From NCBI RefSeq assembly GCF_029946505.1, contig NZ_JARZHG010000016.1, positions 1 through 64,000 of the forward strand: a stretch of 64,000 nucleotides of DNA, written 5' to 3'. Position numbers and translations under genes: made by a program. The stretch is from Polyangium sp. y55x31. Lineage in GTDB: Bacteria > Myxococcota_A > Polyangia > Polyangiales > Polyangiaceae. Of this stretch, positions 17,245-24,257 are shown piece after piece (position 1 is the first letter of the stretch; each line of letters starts with the position of its first letter). The notes below the pieces were generated by a model. The model was not told where the DNA came from, did no database searches, and worked only from the letters and a program-made list of their open reading frames with translations.

Positions 17245-18021
17245 ATGAGCAAAGGCGTCACGATCAGCCAGGCGGCGGCGTTCGCCGGTGTCACGGTGAA
17301 GGCCGTGCGGCACTACCACAAGCACGGACTCGTCGAGGAACCTCGGCGTGACAGCTCCGGCTACCGACGCTACGGACCGGCCGAGCTACTCCGGCTGGTC
17401 CAGGTCCGGACGCTGGCCGCCGCCGGCGTGCCGCTGGCCGAGATCGGGCCGATGCTCGGCGCCGACGCCGACCAGTTCGCCGCCGCCATCGCCGCCGCCC
17501 AGCGGCGCCTCACCAAACGGATCGAGGACCTGATCGCCCGACGCGACATGCTGCACCGGCTCGCCGACGGCGACGGGGTCCTGCTGCCCGACCGGGCACG
17601 TGCGTTCCTCGACCGGCTGCCCGACTTCGGGCTGAGCGCCGAGACCATTGCGGACATCCGGGACGGCCTGGTGCTGACCAGGGCGCTGGTCCCGGAAGGC
17701 TTCGACGATTACCTCACCGAGGTCGAGCGCGCACTCGGCGACACCAAGTTCGTCGAGTTGTCCAAGCGCGCTTTGGAGGCCGCGGCCTGGGCGCCGAACG
17801 ACCCGCGCATCGAGGAACTCGCGAATGCCACGGTCGATCACTTCCTCGAAAACCCCGGGCTGCTGGCGATCCTGACCAGCCTCCAAGGCCGCAGCGAGGA
17901 CGCCGACGCTCGGTACGGGATGATCAGCCGCTACGGGGAGGACCGGGCACTGGCCTGGGCGAGGCTGACGAAGCTGATCGAGCAGAAACTCCGCTCCGCG
18001 GGCGTGCGCATTCCGAAGTAA
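17245..18021 (+). CDS. MerR-family transcription regulator
   Basis: From 17245 the 258-residue protein has the N-terminal MerR winged helix (TISQAAAFAGVTVKAVRHYH, then KHGLVEEPRRDSSGYRRYG) and a helical dimer region (LLRLVQVRTLAAAGVPLAEI). The C-terminal 150 residues are a helical effector domain of the TipAS/antibiotic-binding type in general layout, without a clear ligand motif. An earlier in-frame ATG at 17161 would add 28 residues. It probably activates its own promoter and that of the convergent P450 gene through the shared dyad. The gene pair resembles actinobacterial MerR/P450 units and may have been acquired. Confidence 0.85.
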   Translation: MSKGVTISQAAAFAGVTVKAVRHYHKHGLVEEPRRDSSGYRRYGPAELLRLVQVRTLAAAGVPLAEIGPMLGADADQFAAAIAAAQRRLTKRIEDLIARRDMLHRLADGDGVLLPDRARAFLDRLPDFGLSAETIADIRDGLVLTRALVPEGFDDYLTEVERALGDTKFVELSKRALEAAAWAPNDPRIEELANATVDHFLENPGLLAILTSLQGRSEDADARYGMISRYGEDRALAWARLTKLIEQKLRSAGVRIPK

Positions 18022-18072
18022 TGGCGGCGGCCGATCGGCCGCCACCGCCTTCGAGGTCGAGCACCGTCGGTT

Positions 18073-19308
18073 TTACCGGGTTGTTTCCGTCCAGGTGACC
18101 GGCAATTCGTGGACGCCGTAGATCTGCATGTTGGTCTTGAGTTTCACTTCGCCGGCGGGGACGGCGAGCTCGAGGGTCGGGATGCGACGTAGCAGTGCCT
18201 CGAAACCGGCACGCATCTCGATGCGGGCCAGTTGGTTGCCGAGGCAATGGTGGAAGCCGTGGCCGAAGGACAGGTGACCGCGGGGCTTGCGGTGGATGTC
18301 CAGGGTGTCGGGGTTGTCGAAGCGCTGGGGGTCGCGGTTGGCGGCCAGCAAGGAGACGACGACGGTCGATCCCTTGCGAATTGTTTCGCCGCCGAACTCG
18401 ATGTCCTCCGTGGCGTAACGATAGAGGATGTCGACCACGGACAGGTAGCGCATGAGTTCCTCGACGGCATCGGGGAGCAGATCCGGGTTTTCGCGCAGCT
18501 CGGCCAGTTGCTCGGGGTGCTCCAGGAGCGCGAAGGTGCCGAGGGCCAGCATGTTTGCGGTGGTCTCGTGGCCCGCGAGCAGCAGCAGGAAGGCGATGCC
18601 GGTCAGCTCCGCGACGGTGAGGTCGTCATGGCGGGCCAGGTCGGACAGGATGTCTTCACCGGGGGCGGCGCGTTTGCGCGTGACCAGTTCGGAAAGGTAC
18701 GTGGTCATTGCGCCGTACGCGGCCATTTTCTCGTCGAGCCGAATGTCCTTCTCCAAGAACTTGGCGGAGTTGACCTGGAAGTTCCCCCGGTCCACGTAGG
18801 GGACACCGAGCATTTCGCAGATCACCAGCGAGGGCACCGGCAGCGCGAATTCCTTGACCAGGTCGACCGGCGGGGCAAGGCGCGAAAGGTCGTCCAGTTG
18901 CCGCTCGGCAATGTCGATGATCTGCTCTTCGAGCATTTTCATGCGTTTGACGGTGAAGGCGCCGGTGAGCTTGCTCCGCAGCCGGGTGTGGTCCGGCGGG
19001 TCCATGGCGATGAACAAGCCCGGCACCTGCGGGGACGGTTCGGTCATGGCGGGCATGCCGGGGGCCTCGTATGGCACGTGAAGAATGCCGATGTCCTGGC
19101 GGGAGCTGAACCGGGTGTCGGCCATGAGCTTTCGGACCGCGTCATAACCGGTGACGAGCCAGCCCTCGTGACCGTCGGGGAAGACCATGGGACTGACAGG
19201 GCGAGCCTCGCGCAGCCGGGTGATCCGGCGGGGCGGGTCGAAGGGGCCTGCATCGCGCTCCATGGGGAGGCCGTGCGGAATGGGAACCGTCGACGTGGTG
19301 TCGTTCAT
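18073..19308 (-). CDS. Cytochrome P450 (bacterial class I type)
   Basis: The 411-residue product contains the I-helix oxygen-binding motif LLLAGHETT, the ExxR motif in VEELMRYL region, and the heme-ligand loop FGHGFHHCLGNQLAR. It is soluble, needs ferredoxin partners from elsewhere, and the substrate is unknown. N-terminal motifs (PMERDAGPFDPP, PDGHEGWLVTGYDAVRKL) are like actinobacterial CYP105/107 enzymes. The ATG at 19308 lies six bases after a MerR-type -10, so the transcript is probably leaderless. It converges on the MerR gene with a 51-base gap. Confidence 0.9.
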   Translation of the reverse strand: MNDTTSTVPIPHGLPMERDAGPFDPPRRITRLREARPVSPMVFPDGHEGWLVTGYDAVRKLMADTRFSSRQDIGILHVPYEAPGMPAMTEPSPQVPGLFIAMDPPDHTRLRSKLTGAFTVKRMKMLEEQIIDIAERQLDDLSRLAPPVDLVKEFALPVPSLVICEMLGVPYVDRGNFQVNSAKFLEKDIRLDEKMAAYGAMTTYLSELVTRKRAAPGEDILSDLARHDDLTVAELTGIAFLLLLAGHETTANMLALGTFALLEHPEQLAELRENPDLLPDAVEELMRYLSVVDILYRYATEDIEFGGETIRKGSTVVVSLLAANRDPQRFDNPDTLDIHRKPRGHLSFGHGFHHCLGNQLARIEMRAGFEALLRRIPTLELAVPAGEVKLKTNMQIYGVHELPVTWTETTR

Positions 19309-19314
19309 GAGGCC

Positions 19315-19346
19315 AGTGTGCACCTTGACCTTGGGTCAAGGTCAAA
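19315..19346 (-). promoter_or_regulatory. MerR-type promoter and operator of the P450 gene
   Basis: Reading on the minus strand, a -35 TTGACC and a -10-like CACACT are 19 bases apart. The spacer contains a perfect dyad TTGACCTT-N5-AAGGTCAA (19325-19345 on the + strand). The start codon follows six bases after the -10. Confidence 0.75.
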
Positions 19347-19545
19347 CCGCGATTTCCTGCTCGGTTCGTGCTCTTGGAGCACCCATCCATTCCCGACTGC
19401 GCTCGGCGTCCTACTTCTGGCGCAGCCTGACACAGGGCTTACAGCCGTGGCAGGGCAAAGCAAGACCCAACGCGCCTTTGGCGAACGGTACAAGCCTTGC
19501 CAGCGCTGTGCGCGGAGTGGCACCGTTCGGTGGTGGAGGTCGTCG

Positions 19546-20697
19546 ATGATGCAGCGAAGTATTCAAGCCGTAGGGGTGGCTCTGTTGGCGATCGCCAGCG
19601 TGGCATGCGAAGTGAGCGTCGTTGGGGGCGGCTCTGGGACCGGAGGGAGCGTCGGTTCGGGCAACTCTGGCGCCGGGGGTTCCGCTGGTGGCGGGGGGAT
19701 GGGCGGCACAGGGGGGAGTGGTGGGACCGGCGGCGGGATCATCGAGGAATGCGATGACACCGGTCACTGCGTGGAGATCCTGGCCGCTGGACTCAATGGC
19801 CCACATGCGATTGCCGTGGATTCCGCCAACGTATACTGGACGTCGCTCGTCGATGGCACGGTGATGAAATGCGCCGTCGCCGGGTGTGGAGGCGCTCCGA
19901 CGGTGCTGGCCAGCGGACAGACGAGTCCGGAGGTCATCGCGCTGGACGATATCAGCGTGTACTGGGGAAACCATGGGACCTTCGGCACGGACGGCTCGGT
20001 GATGAAGTGCGGGCTCGAGGGGTGCGCAGGTGCACCGGAGTCCCTCCTGACGGATGTGTTCGTGAACGCGATCGCGGTACAGGATGCGCAACTTTATTTG
20101 ACCGAAATCACGCCGCAGCCTGGCGGGGCCGGCCTGCTCCTGCGCTGTCCCACGAGCGGCTGCGCCAACACGCCCATCGAGCTCGCCCAGGTGCAGGGCG
20201 TGCCCTTTGGACTTGCCGTCAGCGGAACGAAGCTCGCCTGGGGCGCGAGCGCCACGGAGGCCGAAGTCCCTAGCTCCGTGATGACCTGCGATTCCACCGC
20301 CTGTACGCCGGCGGCTCTCGCCTCGGCATTGGCAATCGGCGTGCGTCAAATCGCCATGGACGCGGTGAATGTCTATTGGACCAACGCGGACTTTTCCGTC
20401 ATGAAATGTCCCCTCACCGAATGTGGCAGCCTGATGCCCATCACGATGGCCTCTTTTGGCGACGGGCTCGACATCCCGTACGCGATCACCACCGACGGTG
20501 TGAACGTATACTGGACAGTGATCGCCATGGGCGGCACGCCGGCCGTGATGAAGTGTCCTGTGGGCGGCTGCGAGAATGGGCCTATCACGCTCGCAGCGGG
20601 TCCCAAGATCCAAAATCCCACCGGCATTGCCGTGGACGCGACGCACGTTTACTGGACGGACTCCAGCGCTGGTACGGTGATGAGAACCCTGAAGTGA
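19546..20697 (+). CDS. Lipoprotein with beta-propeller-like repeats
   Basis: GGTGGAGGT precedes the ATG at 19546. The 383-residue protein has a lipobox (ALLAIASVAC) and a long Gly/Ser/Thr linker, then repeats of about 45-50 residues based on AIAVDSANVYWTS...GTVMKCAVAGC, repeated at least five times with variants (DDISVYWGN, DAVNVYWTN, DGVNVYWTV, DATHVYWTD). Each repeat carries a Cys pair. This is an NHL/DUF5050-type propeller layout common in myxobacterial surface proteins; the ligand is unknown. A second ATG at 19549 is equivalent. Confidence 0.8.
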   Translation: MMQRSIQAVGVALLAIASVACEVSVVGGGSGTGGSVGSGNSGAGGSAGGGGMGGTGGSGGTGGGIIEECDDTGHCVEILAAGLNGPHAIAVDSANVYWTSLVDGTVMKCAVAGCGGAPTVLASGQTSPEVIALDDISVYWGNHGTFGTDGSVMKCGLEGCAGAPESLLTDVFVNAIAVQDAQLYLTEITPQPGGAGLLLRCPTSGCANTPIELAQVQGVPFGLAVSGTKLAWGASATEAEVPSSVMTCDSTACTPAALASALAIGVRQIAMDAVNVYWTNADFSVMKCPLTECGSLMPITMASFGDGLDIPYAITTDGVNVYWTVIAMGGTPAVMKCPVGGCENGPITLAAGPKIQNPTGIAVDATHVYWTDSSAGTVMRTLK

Positions 20698-20803
20698 CCG
20701 CCCGTCGTGCGTGCTCGTGCTGGGCTCCCCACGCCTGCTTGATCCCGGTCCATCGACCCGCCGCGAAACTTCCCGCTGGCGCCGCTGTCGGAGGCACCGG
20801 TAT

Positions 20804-22321
20804 ATGACTCCTATCTCGACGATGCTGCCCATCTGGTCCACTTGGCGGGTGCAGGCGTGGCTTCCCGCCGCGCTTGCCCCGATTTTGGGGTTGCTCGCCG
20901 CGTGCTCCGGGGCGCCTCCCGCTCCGGCGCGTTGCCCCACGGTCGTGTCGGTGCCTTCTGCGCCCACCTCGGACGCTCCCTCGGCGAGCCCCGCCCCGAG
21001 CGCCGACGACGACGCGGACGTGCAGATGCAGGCGCCGAAGGACGCGGCTTCGCTCGGCTGGTGCACGAAAGACGAGCAGCAGGCCGCGCTGGACGAGACG
21101 AAGGAGATCGCCAAGCTCGTGAGCAAGCTCCCGAAAGACGCGTCCGCCGCCGACGCGGTCACCGGGCGTATCGCGGGACTGTTCAACTCCCCCTGTTACA
21201 TGGATGGCACGCTGGCGCGCTCGCCGGACATGGCGGAGCTCGAGGCCGCGCGCGCCTGGGCTGTCGCAAAGTGGTGGGATTCGGGCGGGCAGGACTTTTT
21301 CAAGGACGCTCTGCAGCACGCCAATGCCGTCCACTTCGCGCCGTCGATTCCTCGGATGATTGCGCCGGAGCTCCTCCCGACATCCGACCCCATGCGCGCG
21401 ATCCTGTGCCCTTCCTTCAGCGCCGTGTGTGATCCGGTCGCGGAGGGGACGGCGCTGGACGTCGGGCGCGAGCTCGTGCGGGTGGGCCTGCTCCAGGAGC
21501 GCGCGCACAGAGAGGACTCCGCGGACGACGGGCTCGGCAGCCCGGAGGCGTGCGCTCGGTCGATCAGAAAGGAGCCGCCTGCCGAGAGGCTTGCCCGTTA
21601 CACGGCGTGCGTGGATAAGCTCGTTTCGCAGCTCCCCGCGCTGCCGGAGGCGCGGTATCGCTCGCCGCAAGGTTGGCTCGTCCTGCGGGGGAGACGTGGA
21701 CATTATTCCTTCTGCGACGAGGCCCGCGCCTATGACCTGGAGACAGGCACCGCCTACATCGCTTCCCGGTGCGGCGGGCTCGTCCTCGACGCCGGCGGAG
21801 CCGTGAACCAGGGCGCGACGCGGGGCACCGGTGCCATGAAGACGCAAGTGGGGACGCTCTCGGTGGACGCGCTCCGGCGCCTCGCGCTCGCGTTATGGCT
21901 GAAGGACAAGCTGGACAAGGACGCGCGGCCCTATGCAGCATTCCCGCTCCCGGCCGGCGTGCCGATGCCCGACCCAGACCGTTCTTTCGGATTCGGATTC
22001 GGCAGTGGATGGGGGCACAGCGGCCAGACTTCGATCCAGTTCGAGATCAACGACGGAAAAAGCACCGTCGTCTCCGGGACCTTCGTGTGGCCGGACGCCT
22101 TCAGCGTCGGCGATCAGTTGGCCGACGATCTCGTGGTGAGCGCCGAGACGACGTTCCGCGAGGGCTGCCCGAGAGTGGCATTGCCGGCCGGGCTCTCGCC
22201 CGCGAGGACGCTCGGCGGCGTGAGTGGGATCGATGCCTCGCCCGACACCCTGCGCAAGAACGCGGACGATCTCTCGGCCGCATTCGCCGAGCTCCGCAAG
22301 ACCAAGGTATGTAAGAAGTAA
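20804..22321 (+). CDS. Lipoprotein of unknown function
   Basis: GGAG ten bases upstream marks the ATG at 20804, and the N-terminus has a long signal with lipobox GLLAAC. A Pro/Ala/Ser linker leads to about 440 residues of helical sequence with scattered Cys (GWCTKDEQQ, NSPCYMDG, ILCPSFSAVCD, YTACVDKL, FCDEARAY, SRCGG) and a Gly/Phe motif (SFGFGFGSGWGHSG). No family is recognised. It ends KTKVCKK. The gene stands alone on the + strand before the minus-strand small protein. Confidence 0.65.
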   Translation: MTPISTMLPIWSTWRVQAWLPAALAPILGLLAACSGAPPAPARCPTVVSVPSAPTSDAPSASPAPSADDDADVQMQAPKDAASLGWCTKDEQQAALDETKEIAKLVSKLPKDASAADAVTGRIAGLFNSPCYMDGTLARSPDMAELEAARAWAVAKWWDSGGQDFFKDALQHANAVHFAPSIPRMIAPELLPTSDPMRAILCPSFSAVCDPVAEGTALDVGRELVRVGLLQERAHREDSADDGLGSPEACARSIRKEPPAERLARYTACVDKLVSQLPALPEARYRSPQGWLVLRGRRGHYSFCDEARAYDLETGTAYIASRCGGLVLDAGGAVNQGATRGTGAMKTQVGTLSVDALRRLALALWLKDKLDKDARPYAAFPLPAGVPMPDPDRSFGFGFGSGWGHSGQTSIQFEINDGKSTVVSGTFVWPDAFSVGDQLADDLVVSAETTFREGCPRVALPAGLSPARTLGGVSGIDASPDTLRKNADDLSAAFAELRKTKVCKK

Positions 22322-22426
22322 TCAACGACGGAGGATCGCGCCGATGGCCGGGGGCCACGGCGTCCTCCTCCTGGCAGCGGTCGGCCCAATCTCGTCCATG
22401 TCAAAGTCCCATCCGTTGGTCCCTGA

Positions 22427-22765
22427 CTACTGGACCGGGCACAGTGTCTCGGATTGAGAGTCGATGCGGATCACCCCGCCGATGTGCTGTTTGAAATCCT
22501 GTATACAATTGGCGGCGCATTCCTCGCAGTTCGCGCCGGCTGAGGCGCAGTTGCCAGTATAGGGTCCAATGATCGGTATGATGTACAAAATCGTTGCATG
22601 AATTTCCGCAATCCGACAGTTCACCTGCGGCTGGCTCCGCAGCGCCATCGAATGAGAAGCATTTTCCTCTTGCACGCCACCAGCGGACGCGTGCGCGTCG
22701 GAGCACGCGGTTGCCATGGCGCCGAGCGCTGCAGCGAGGGAAACGAACCAACGGATGGTATTCAT
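22427..22765 (-). CDS. Small exported Cys-containing protein at the RiPP cluster border
   Basis: AAAGGAG precedes the ATG at 22765. The 112-residue product has a signal peptide (MNTIRWFVSLAAALGAMATAC, lipobox-like ending) and a mature part with six Cys clustered at the end (VNCRIAEI, NCASAGANCEECAANCIQD, TLCPVQ), plus one hydrophobic stretch (ATILYIIPIIGP). No family is recognised. It is transcribed away from the RiPP operon and shares its upstream region with the SnoaL-like gene; an accessory or self-protection role is possible but unsupported. Confidence 0.65.
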   Translation of the reverse strand: MNTIRWFVSLAAALGAMATACSDAHASAGGVQEENASHSMALRSQPQVNCRIAEIHATILYIIPIIGPYTGNCASAGANCEECAANCIQDFKQHIGGVIRIDSQSETLCPVQ

Positions 22766-23158
22766 GGATGGCTCCTTTGGGTCAACCATGCGCTTTCATG
22801 GGGCACCCGGATGACATACATTGCAATCATCATACCTGCGCTCGGCGGCGCTACGCGATGTCAGCGCTCGCAGGTATCGCGCTACGCCGCGGAGCGGGAC
22901 GCGGCGAAGGACGCCGTCGTGGCGGCGATTGGCGAGCGCGCTGCTGAGAATGCGTTTTCCTGGAAGCGCTGATTCGCGGGGTCGCCGACGGTGCTCTTGA
23001 CGGGTCCCGGGTCGAGAACAATCACCATCGTGGTTGAGGTTGCCAGCTCGGACGCGTATCGAACGCCGATCGATGGATTCACCGGCTTCCCGACGAGCCG
23101 CGGCGGCTACCGGCAAGAGAAACCGACCTTCGTGACGTCGCGAAGGAGGGGGAGAACC
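22766..23158. other. Divergent intergenic region before the RiPP cluster
   Basis: This 393-base gap separates the small exported protein gene from the SnoaL-like gene and should hold both promoters. A + strand frame from about 22855 to 22971 (RYAAERDAAKDAVVAAIGER to SWKR) looks like the end of a vanished gene but is not identifiable. No clear -35/-10 pair or dyad was found. Confidence 0.4.
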
Positions 23159-23593
23159 ATGGCCAGCGAAAAGGCGAACACCGCGGAGCCCAAGAAAAAC
23201 GAAACGCTCGTGCGGCGGTACATCGAGGCCGTATGCAGGGGCGACCACGCTACCATCGGCGAGCTGCTCTCGGAGGACATCGCGCACGACTTCAGCCGCG
23301 ATGGAATACACCTCGACCTTGGGCGGGAGAATGCCGTCGCGTGGGCGAAGCGCGCCGGACGCGTGGACGTCGAGGTGCTGGATCTCTTCGCGAGCGACGA
23401 CAAGGTGGTGGGGCGTTACCGCTTCCGCATACCGGGAGACGTGGTGCTCGGAGGAAAAAAAGGGGTCTCCGCCCAGATGACCGGGATCATGATCGCGCGC
23501 ATCGAGGACAACAAGATCGTCGAGGTATGGCACGAGCAAGACACGCTCGGCCTGCTCCTCGCGCTCGGCCTCGCGATCGTTCCCATGGCTTGA
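23159..23593 (+). CDS. SnoaL-like (NTF2-fold) protein
   Basis: A strong ribosome site (GAAGGAGGGGGA) precedes the ATG. The 144-residue protein is a SnoaL/NTF2-type fold: N-terminal helix KNETLVRRYIEAVCRGDHATI, LLSEDIAHDFSR, and the late AQMTGIMIARIEDNKIVEVW followed by HEQDTLGLLLALGL. Members are isomerases, hydrolases or binding proteins. It lies 89 bases before the RiPP precursor on the same strand, so it may be the first gene of that transcript, but a large stem-loop intervenes. Its role in maturation is unproven. Confidence 0.8.
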   Translation: MASEKANTAEPKKNETLVRRYIEAVCRGDHATIGELLSEDIAHDFSRDGIHLDLGRENAVAWAKRAGRVDVEVLDLFASDDKVVGRYRFRIPGDVVLGGKKGVSAQMTGIMIARIEDNKIVEVWHEQDTLGLLLALGLAIVPMA

Positions 23594-23650
23594 CGTGCAA
23601 CGGCACGCGCTTGTGCGGTCCGGCCGGGACGTGGCGGCTGGCCGGGCCGC
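23594..23650 (+). promoter_or_regulatory. Stem-loops between the SnoaL-like gene and the precursor
   Basis: A short hairpin CGTGC-AACG-GCACG (23594-23607) is followed by a long one, GCGGTCCGGCC (23615-23625) pairing with GGCCGGGCCGC (23640-23650) with one G-T pair. No T-run follows. It may be a rho-dependent end for the SnoaL-like transcript, a 5' stabilising structure for the precursor mRNA, or a processing site. Confidence 0.5.
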
Positions 23651-23682
23651 AGTCTGGAACGACGCCACATGGAGGGGGAATC

Positions 23683-24057
23683 ATGGATACGAGAGAGAAA
23701 TCACTGTCGCACGAAGATCCTCGGAAGATCATCGGCCAGGTCTCGGCCAAGGCCATGGTCGACGAGGCGTTCAAGAATCGCCTGATGATGGAGCCGGAGC
23801 CCGTCCTCACCGAGCACGGGCTCGATATCCCGGCGGGTATGAAGATCGAGATCATGAAGTCGTTCGAGGATGTCCCGGCCGAGCGCAGCCCGAACACGCT
23901 GTACCTCGTCATCCCGGAGGTGGAGGCGATGTCGCACGAGGAGCTCTCCACGGCGATGCTCGCCGCGGCGAGCTGCCAGACCACGGCCAGCACGGCGTGC
24001 ACGACCCCGTCTTGTGTCTCCAGCGCTTCTTCGGCTTCGTCGAATAGCTGCAGTTAG
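23683..24057 (+). CDS. NHLP-type RiPP precursor peptide
   Basis: GGAGGGGGA lies just before the ATG. The 124-residue peptide has a leader of about 95 residues of the nitrile-hydratase-alpha-like (NHLP) type: KIIGQVSAKAMVDEAFKNRL, EPVLTEHGLDIPAGMKIEIM, NTLYLVIPEVEAMSHEELST. It ends in a small-residue stretch LSTAMLAAA, a plausible cleavage region. The putative core is about 28 residues from SCQTTASTACTTPSCVSS to the C-terminal SNSCS, with 4 Cys, 11 Ser and 5 Thr, so 20 of 28 residues can be modified. The genes that follow encode azole-forming, dehydrating and epimerising enzymes. Confidence 0.9.
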   Translation: MDTREKSLSHEDPRKIIGQVSAKAMVDEAFKNRLMMEPEPVLTEHGLDIPAGMKIEIMKSFEDVPAERSPNTLYLVIPEVEAMSHEELSTAMLAAASCQTTASTACTTPSCVSSASSASSNSCS

Positions 24058-24070
24058 AATATCGTGTTCA

Positions 24071-24092
24071 CGGCGTGCGACGACGCACGCCG
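24071..24092 (+). promoter_or_regulatory. Intercistronic stem-loop after the precursor gene
   Basis: A perfect nine-base stem CGGCGTGCG-ACGA-CGCACGCCG starts 14 bases after the precursor stop. No T-run follows. Such structures after precursor genes usually reduce read-through into, or stabilise the message relative to, the enzyme genes. Confidence 0.65.
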
Positions 24093-24257
24093 GACAATGC
24101 CCGCGACCTGTGCGCCGCGGGGCCATCACCCGGGGCGGCTCGGCGCCGTGGGCACGACATTGCGCTGCAGCGTGCGCGCGCTCGACGCGCTCGCGCGAGA
24201 GCCGCGCCATGCCGAAATCGCGGAGGACAGGGCCAGAAGATCGAAATCGGTGTCGTC

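Noticed and set aside
18232..19545. In-frame extension upstream of the propeller lipoprotein start
   Set aside because: It overlaps the P450 gene on the other strand, and the ribosome site and signal peptide fix the start at 19546.
19411..21186. Minus-strand open frame opposite the propeller lipoprotein
   Set aside because: No signal, domain or ribosome site. The + strand frame has both lipobox and repeats.
22855..22971. Open frame RYAAERDAAKDAVVAAIGER before the RiPP cluster
   Set aside because: Too short, no ribosome site and no recognisable family. It is mentioned only as a possible remnant.
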